Shown piece after piece: positions 5,040-7,336 of a DNA stretch of 7,336 bases (the first letter of the stretch is position 1; the number at the start of each line of letters is the position of its first letter). The position numbers and the translations under genes were made by a program. The stretch comes from Phenylobacterium sp. (lineage in GTDB: Bacteria > Pseudomonadota > Alphaproteobacteria > Caulobacterales > Caulobacteraceae): positions 1-7,336 of the forward strand of contig JAQGIX010000201.1 of the NCBI GenBank assembly GCA_028290925.1. The letters are read 5' to 3'. The notes beneath the pieces are model-generated. The model did not search any database, was not told where the DNA came from, and saw only the letters and a program-made list of their open reading frames with translations.

Positions 5040-6481
5040 CCGACGTTCTCATGCCCGCGCTTTCTCCGACGATGGAGGAGGGCACCCTCGCCAAGTGGCA
5101 CGTGAAGAAGGGCGACCAGGTCCGCGCCGGCGACGTCATCGCCGAGATCGAGACCGACAAGGCCACCATGGAGGTGGAAGCCGTCGACGAGGGCACGGTC
5201 GAGGACATCCTGGTGCCCGAGGGCACGGAGGCCGTGAAGGTCAACACGCCCATCGCCCGGCTGTCGGGCGAAGGCGGCATGGCTGCCCCGACGCCGCGGC
5301 CCGCCGCGCCTCAGGCCGCGTCCCAGCCTGCGCCCGCCAAGGCCGAAGCCGGCGGCGGCCGGGGCCAGGGCGAAGCCTCGGCCGGCGACCCTGAGAAGAA
5401 GCCGCCGGAGGCCGCCCGCCCGAAGCCGGAAGGCGAGGGGCCGGCCGCCGTGGTCCCGCCGCAGCCGCTCACCGATCCCGAGCTGCCGGCCGGAACCAAC
5501 CTGATCAAGCAGACCGTCCGCGACGCCCTGCGCGACGCCATGGCCGAGGAGATGCGCCGCGATCCGGACGTCTTCCTGATGGGCGAAGAGGTCGCCCAAT
5601 ACCAGGGCGCCTACAAGGTCAGCCGCGACCTGTTGCAGGAGTTCGGCGAGCGCCGGGTGATCGACACCCCGATCACCGAATACGGCTTCGCGGGCGTGGG
5701 CGTCGGCGCGGCCATGGCCGGCCTGAAGCCGATCGTCGAATTCATGACCTTCAACTTCGCCCTGCAGGCGATTGATCATATTGTGAATTCCGCCGCCAAG
5801 ACGCTCTACATGTCAGGCGGCCAGATCAAGACGTCCATCGTCTTCCGCGGCCCCAACGGCGCGGCCGCCCGCGTGGCGGCCCAGCACAGCCAGGACTTCG
5901 CCGCCTGGTACGGCTCGGTGCCCGGCCTGAAGGTGATCGCCCCCTACGACGCCGCCGACGCCAAGGGCCTGCTGAAGGCCGCCATCCGGGATCCGAACCC
6001 GGTGGTCTTCCTGGAAAACGAGATGCTCTACGGCCACGAGTTCGACGTGCCGGAGGGGATCGACTGGGTGCTGCCGATCGGCAAGGCCAAGATCCGCCGC
6101 GAGGGCTCGGGCGTCACCCTGGTCGCCTATTCGCGCATGGTGGGCTTCTGCCTCGAGGCCGCCGAGCAGTTGGCCGCCGAGGGGATCGAGGCCGAGGTCA
6201 TCGACCTGCGCACCATCCGGCCCATGGACCACCAGACGGTCATCGAGAGCGTCAAGAAGACCAACCGCCTGGTCACCGTCGAGGAAGGCTGGGGCCCCAT
6301 GGGCGTCGGCGCGGAGATCGCCGCCCGGGTGGTCGCCGAGGCCTTCGACTACCTCGACGCCCCGCCGGCCCGCGTCCACCAGGAGGACGTGCCGCTGCCC
6401 TACGCCGCCAACCTCGAAGCCCTGTCGCTGCCTTCGGTCGAGAAGATCGTCAAGGCGGCGAGGGCGGTGAGCTACAAATGA
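5036..6481 (+). CDS. pdhB: Pyruvate dehydrogenase E1 component, beta subunit with N-terminal lipoyl domain
   Basis: This 481-residue protein combines a lipoyl domain (about 1-78) with a full E1 beta chain (about 155-481). The lipoyl domain reads MPALSPTMEEG near its start and has the lipoylation lysine Lys42 in ETDKATME. An Ala/Pro/Glu/Lys-rich flexible linker (about 80-150) follows. In E1 beta, GEEVAQYQGAYKVSRDL (183-199) carries the ThDP-contacting glutamate, GFAGVGVGAAMAGLKPIVEF (217-236) is the core, and AAQHSQ (281-286) contains the conserved active-site His284. The C-terminal domain includes LRTIRPMD (391-398) and VEEGWGPMGVGAEIAA (415-430). A lipoyl-bearing E1 beta is a known alphaproteobacterial trait. 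The ATG at 5036 overlaps the pdhA stop and has GAGG 7 bases upstream; the stop overlaps the next gene in ATGA. Confidence 0.97.
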   Translation: MTDVLMPALSPTMEEGTLAKWHVKKGDQVRAGDVIAEIETDKATMEVEAVDEGTVEDILVPEGTEAVKVNTPIARLSGEGGMAAPTPRPAAPQAASQPAPAKAEAGGGRGQGEASAGDPEKKPPEAARPKPEGEGPAAVVPPQPLTDPELPAGTNLIKQTVRDALRDAMAEEMRRDPDVFLMGEEVAQYQGAYKVSRDLLQEFGERRVIDTPITEYGFAGVGVGAAMAGLKPIVEFMTFNFALQAIDHIVNSAAKTLYMSGGQIKTSIVFRGPNGAAARVAAQHSQDFAAWYGSVPGLKVIAPYDAADAKGLLKAAIRDPNPVVFLENEMLYGHEFDVPEGIDWVLPIGKAKIRREGSGVTLVAYSRMVGFCLEAAEQLAAEGIEAEVIDLRTIRPMDHQTVIESVKKTNRLVTVEEGWGPMGVGAEIAARVVAEAFDYLDAPPARVHQEDVPLPYAANLEALSLPSVEKIVKAARAVSYK

Positions 6482-6885
6482 GCGAGGCGCCCTTCACCTG
6501 GCGCTCGGGCGGCTGCCATTGCGGCGGCGTGCGCTTCGAGGTGGCGCTGGCCGAGGTCGTCGAGGCCCAGACCTGCAACTGCTCCATGTGCGGCAAGACC
6601 GGCTTCGTCCATGTGATCGTGCCGGAGAGCCGGTTCCGCATCACCAAGGGCGCCGAGCGGCTCGCCGAATACACCTTCAACACCCGCGTCGCGAAGCACC
6701 TGTTCTGCTCGGAATGCGGCGTGAAGAGCTTCTACCGGCCGCGCTCCAATCCCGACGGCTGGAGCGTCAACGCGCGCTGCCTGGATTCGACCGACGGACT
6801 GGACCTGCGGATCGAGGCCTTCGACGGCCAGAACTGGGAGGCCAACGCCCAGGGTCTCGCCCATCTTTCGCAGGAGCCGGCATGA
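6478..6885 (+). CDS. GFA-family (CENP-V/GFA) zinc-cysteine protein, first copy
   Basis: This 135-residue protein has the GFA fold signature with seven conserved cysteines. CHC (Cys13, Cys15) together with CSEC (Cys77, Cys80) should form the structural zinc site. CNCSMC (Cys33, Cys35, Cys38) should form the second, glutathione-associated zinc site. YRPRSNPDGWSVNARCLD (86-103) is the usual post-zinc strand. The family is named after glutathione-dependent formaldehyde-activating enzyme, but that activity is disputed and most members have no known substrate, so no reaction is assigned. The ATG at 6478 overlaps the pdhB stop in ATGA and has GGTGAG 6 bases upstream, so translation is probably coupled to pdhB. 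It overlaps the next gene in the same way. Confidence 0.9.
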   Translation: MSEAPFTWRSGGCHCGGVRFEVALAEVVEAQTCNCSMCGKTGFVHVIVPESRFRITKGAERLAEYTFNTRVAKHLFCSECGVKSFYRPRSNPDGWSVNARCLDSTDGLDLRIEAFDGQNWEANAQGLAHLSQEPA

Positions 6886-7319
6886 CCACCCAGCTCGCCG
6901 GCCACTGCCACTGCCGATCCGTGCGGGTGATTCTCGAGCCCGGCCGGCCGGTGGCCGAGCTGCCGCTGCGCGCCTGCCAGTGCTCGTTCTGCCGCACGCG
7001 CGGAGCGCTCACCACCAGCGATCCCGCCGCGCATCTGTTCGTCGAGGCCGCGCCCGGCTCGCTCAACCGCTACCGCTTCGGCCAGAAGATCACCGACTTC
7101 CTGCTTTGCGCCGAATGCGGGACCTACGTCGCCGCGGTCAGCGAGACGCCGGCCGGCGTCATGGGCGTGGTCAATGTCCGCGGCGTCGACCTCGCCGGCT
7201 TCGAAGGCCGCACGCCCGATCCGATGATCTACGACGAGGAGACCGCCGACCAGCGCCTGGCCCGCCGCCAGGACCGCTGGATGCCGGTCGTCGTGGTCGA
7301 AGTCCAACCGAGCATCTGA
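6882..7319 (+). CDS. GFA-family (CENP-V/GFA) zinc-cysteine protein, second copy
   Basis: This 145-residue protein is a second GFA-family member, clearly diverged from its neighbour but with the same cysteine framework. CHC (Cys9, Cys11) and CAEC (Cys76, Cys79) form the predicted structural site, and CQCSFC (Cys32, Cys34, Cys37) the second zinc site. It differs in the middle (GALTTSDPAAHLFV instead of GFVHVIVPESRFRI) and has a longer acidic and basic C-terminal tail (about 110-145). The ATG at 6882 is chosen over longer upstream frames because AGGAG lies 5 bases before it, the family begins at this point, and the overlap with the previous stop is ATGA. The frame upstream of 6882 is only the alternate frame of the first GFA gene. 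The substrate is unknown. Confidence 0.88.
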   Translation: MTTQLAGHCHCRSVRVILEPGRPVAELPLRACQCSFCRTRGALTTSDPAAHLFVEAAPGSLNRYRFGQKITDFLLCAECGTYVAAVSETPAGVMGVVNVRGVDLAGFEGRTPDPMIYDEETADQRLARRQDRWMPVVVVEVQPSI

Positions 7320-7324
7320 GCCTC

Positions 7325-7336
7325 ATGTCCATCGAC
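7325..7336 (+). CDS. Start of a downstream gene, possibly pyruvate dehydrogenase E2, cut by window edge
   Basis: After the second GFA stop, an ATG at 7325 begins a frame reading M-S-I-D before the window ends. Alphaproteobacterial E2 (dihydrolipoamide acetyltransferase) proteins in this operon often begin with a short Met-x-x-(Asp/Ile) lead into a lipoyl domain, and E2 is the gene expected after pdhB. Four residues cannot prove this. The preceding GAGCCTC gives only a weak ribosome binding site. Confidence 0.35.

Noticed and set aside
5018..6379. Two minus-strand open frames (5018-5779, 5813-6379) opposite pdhB
   Set aside because: Both lie within the pdhB coding region and mirror its codon bias; no motifs.
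6519..6881. Upstream extension of the second GFA gene, giving a 266-residue protein
   Set aside because: It is the alternate frame of the first GFA gene, Arg-rich and motif-free; the ATG at 6882 has its own ribosome binding site and starts where the family starts.
1..7336. Mobile elements, CRISPR arrays, tRNA or rRNA genes, toxin-antitoxin or phage genes
   Set aside because: No transposase, integrase, direct-repeat array, RNA gene or such protein motif is visible on either strand; the genes are core metabolic or common accessory ones.

Overview
The window is GC-rich alphaproteobacterial DNA with densely packed genes. Several things point to Caulobacterales, most likely Caulobacter or Phenylobacterium: a pyruvate dehydrogenase E1 beta subunit with a fused N-terminal lipoyl domain, the order eno - ftsB-like - pdhA - pdhB, promoter-like GCTA-type -10 elements, and the general style of the encoded proteins. 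The genus is an inference from gene content and order and was not tested by alignment.

Left part (1-1422). A minus-strand alpha/beta hydrolase, cut by the window edge, diverges from a plus-strand MmcQ/YjbR-family gene across a 57-base gap. That gene converges on a minus-strand MAPEG-family membrane protein, and a single CTAG supplies both stop codons. A divergent 139-base gap follows, holding a candidate promoter and a strong GC-rich leader hairpin. Next is rpmF (ribosomal protein L32), which ends in a clear intrinsic terminator and a short palindromic repeat.

Middle part (1423-3953). A minus-strand enoyl-CoA hydratase-family gene, with one of the two usual catalytic glutamates replaced, diverges from eno (enolase). 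A short TTG-started FtsB/DivIC-type division gene follows eno.

Right part (4005-7336). pdhA and pdhB encode the two subunits of pyruvate dehydrogenase E1. They are followed by two different GFA-family (CENP-V/GFA, zinc-cysteine) genes. All three junctions from pdhA to the second GFA gene are 4-base ATGA stop/start overlaps, so the four genes look like one translationally coupled unit. The last 12 bases begin a new frame with M-S-I-D, which suits the start of the E2 acetyltransferase gene, but that rests on four residues and context.

Together, enolase makes phosphoenolpyruvate and pyruvate dehydrogenase converts the pyruvate derived from it to acetyl-CoA, so the right half encodes lower glycolysis and entry to the TCA cycle, with a division gene in the middle. 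The least expected feature is the pair of GFA-family genes embedded in the pyruvate dehydrogenase operon. I see no mobile element, CRISPR array, tRNA or rRNA. No stretch longer than about 300 bases lacks a gene.
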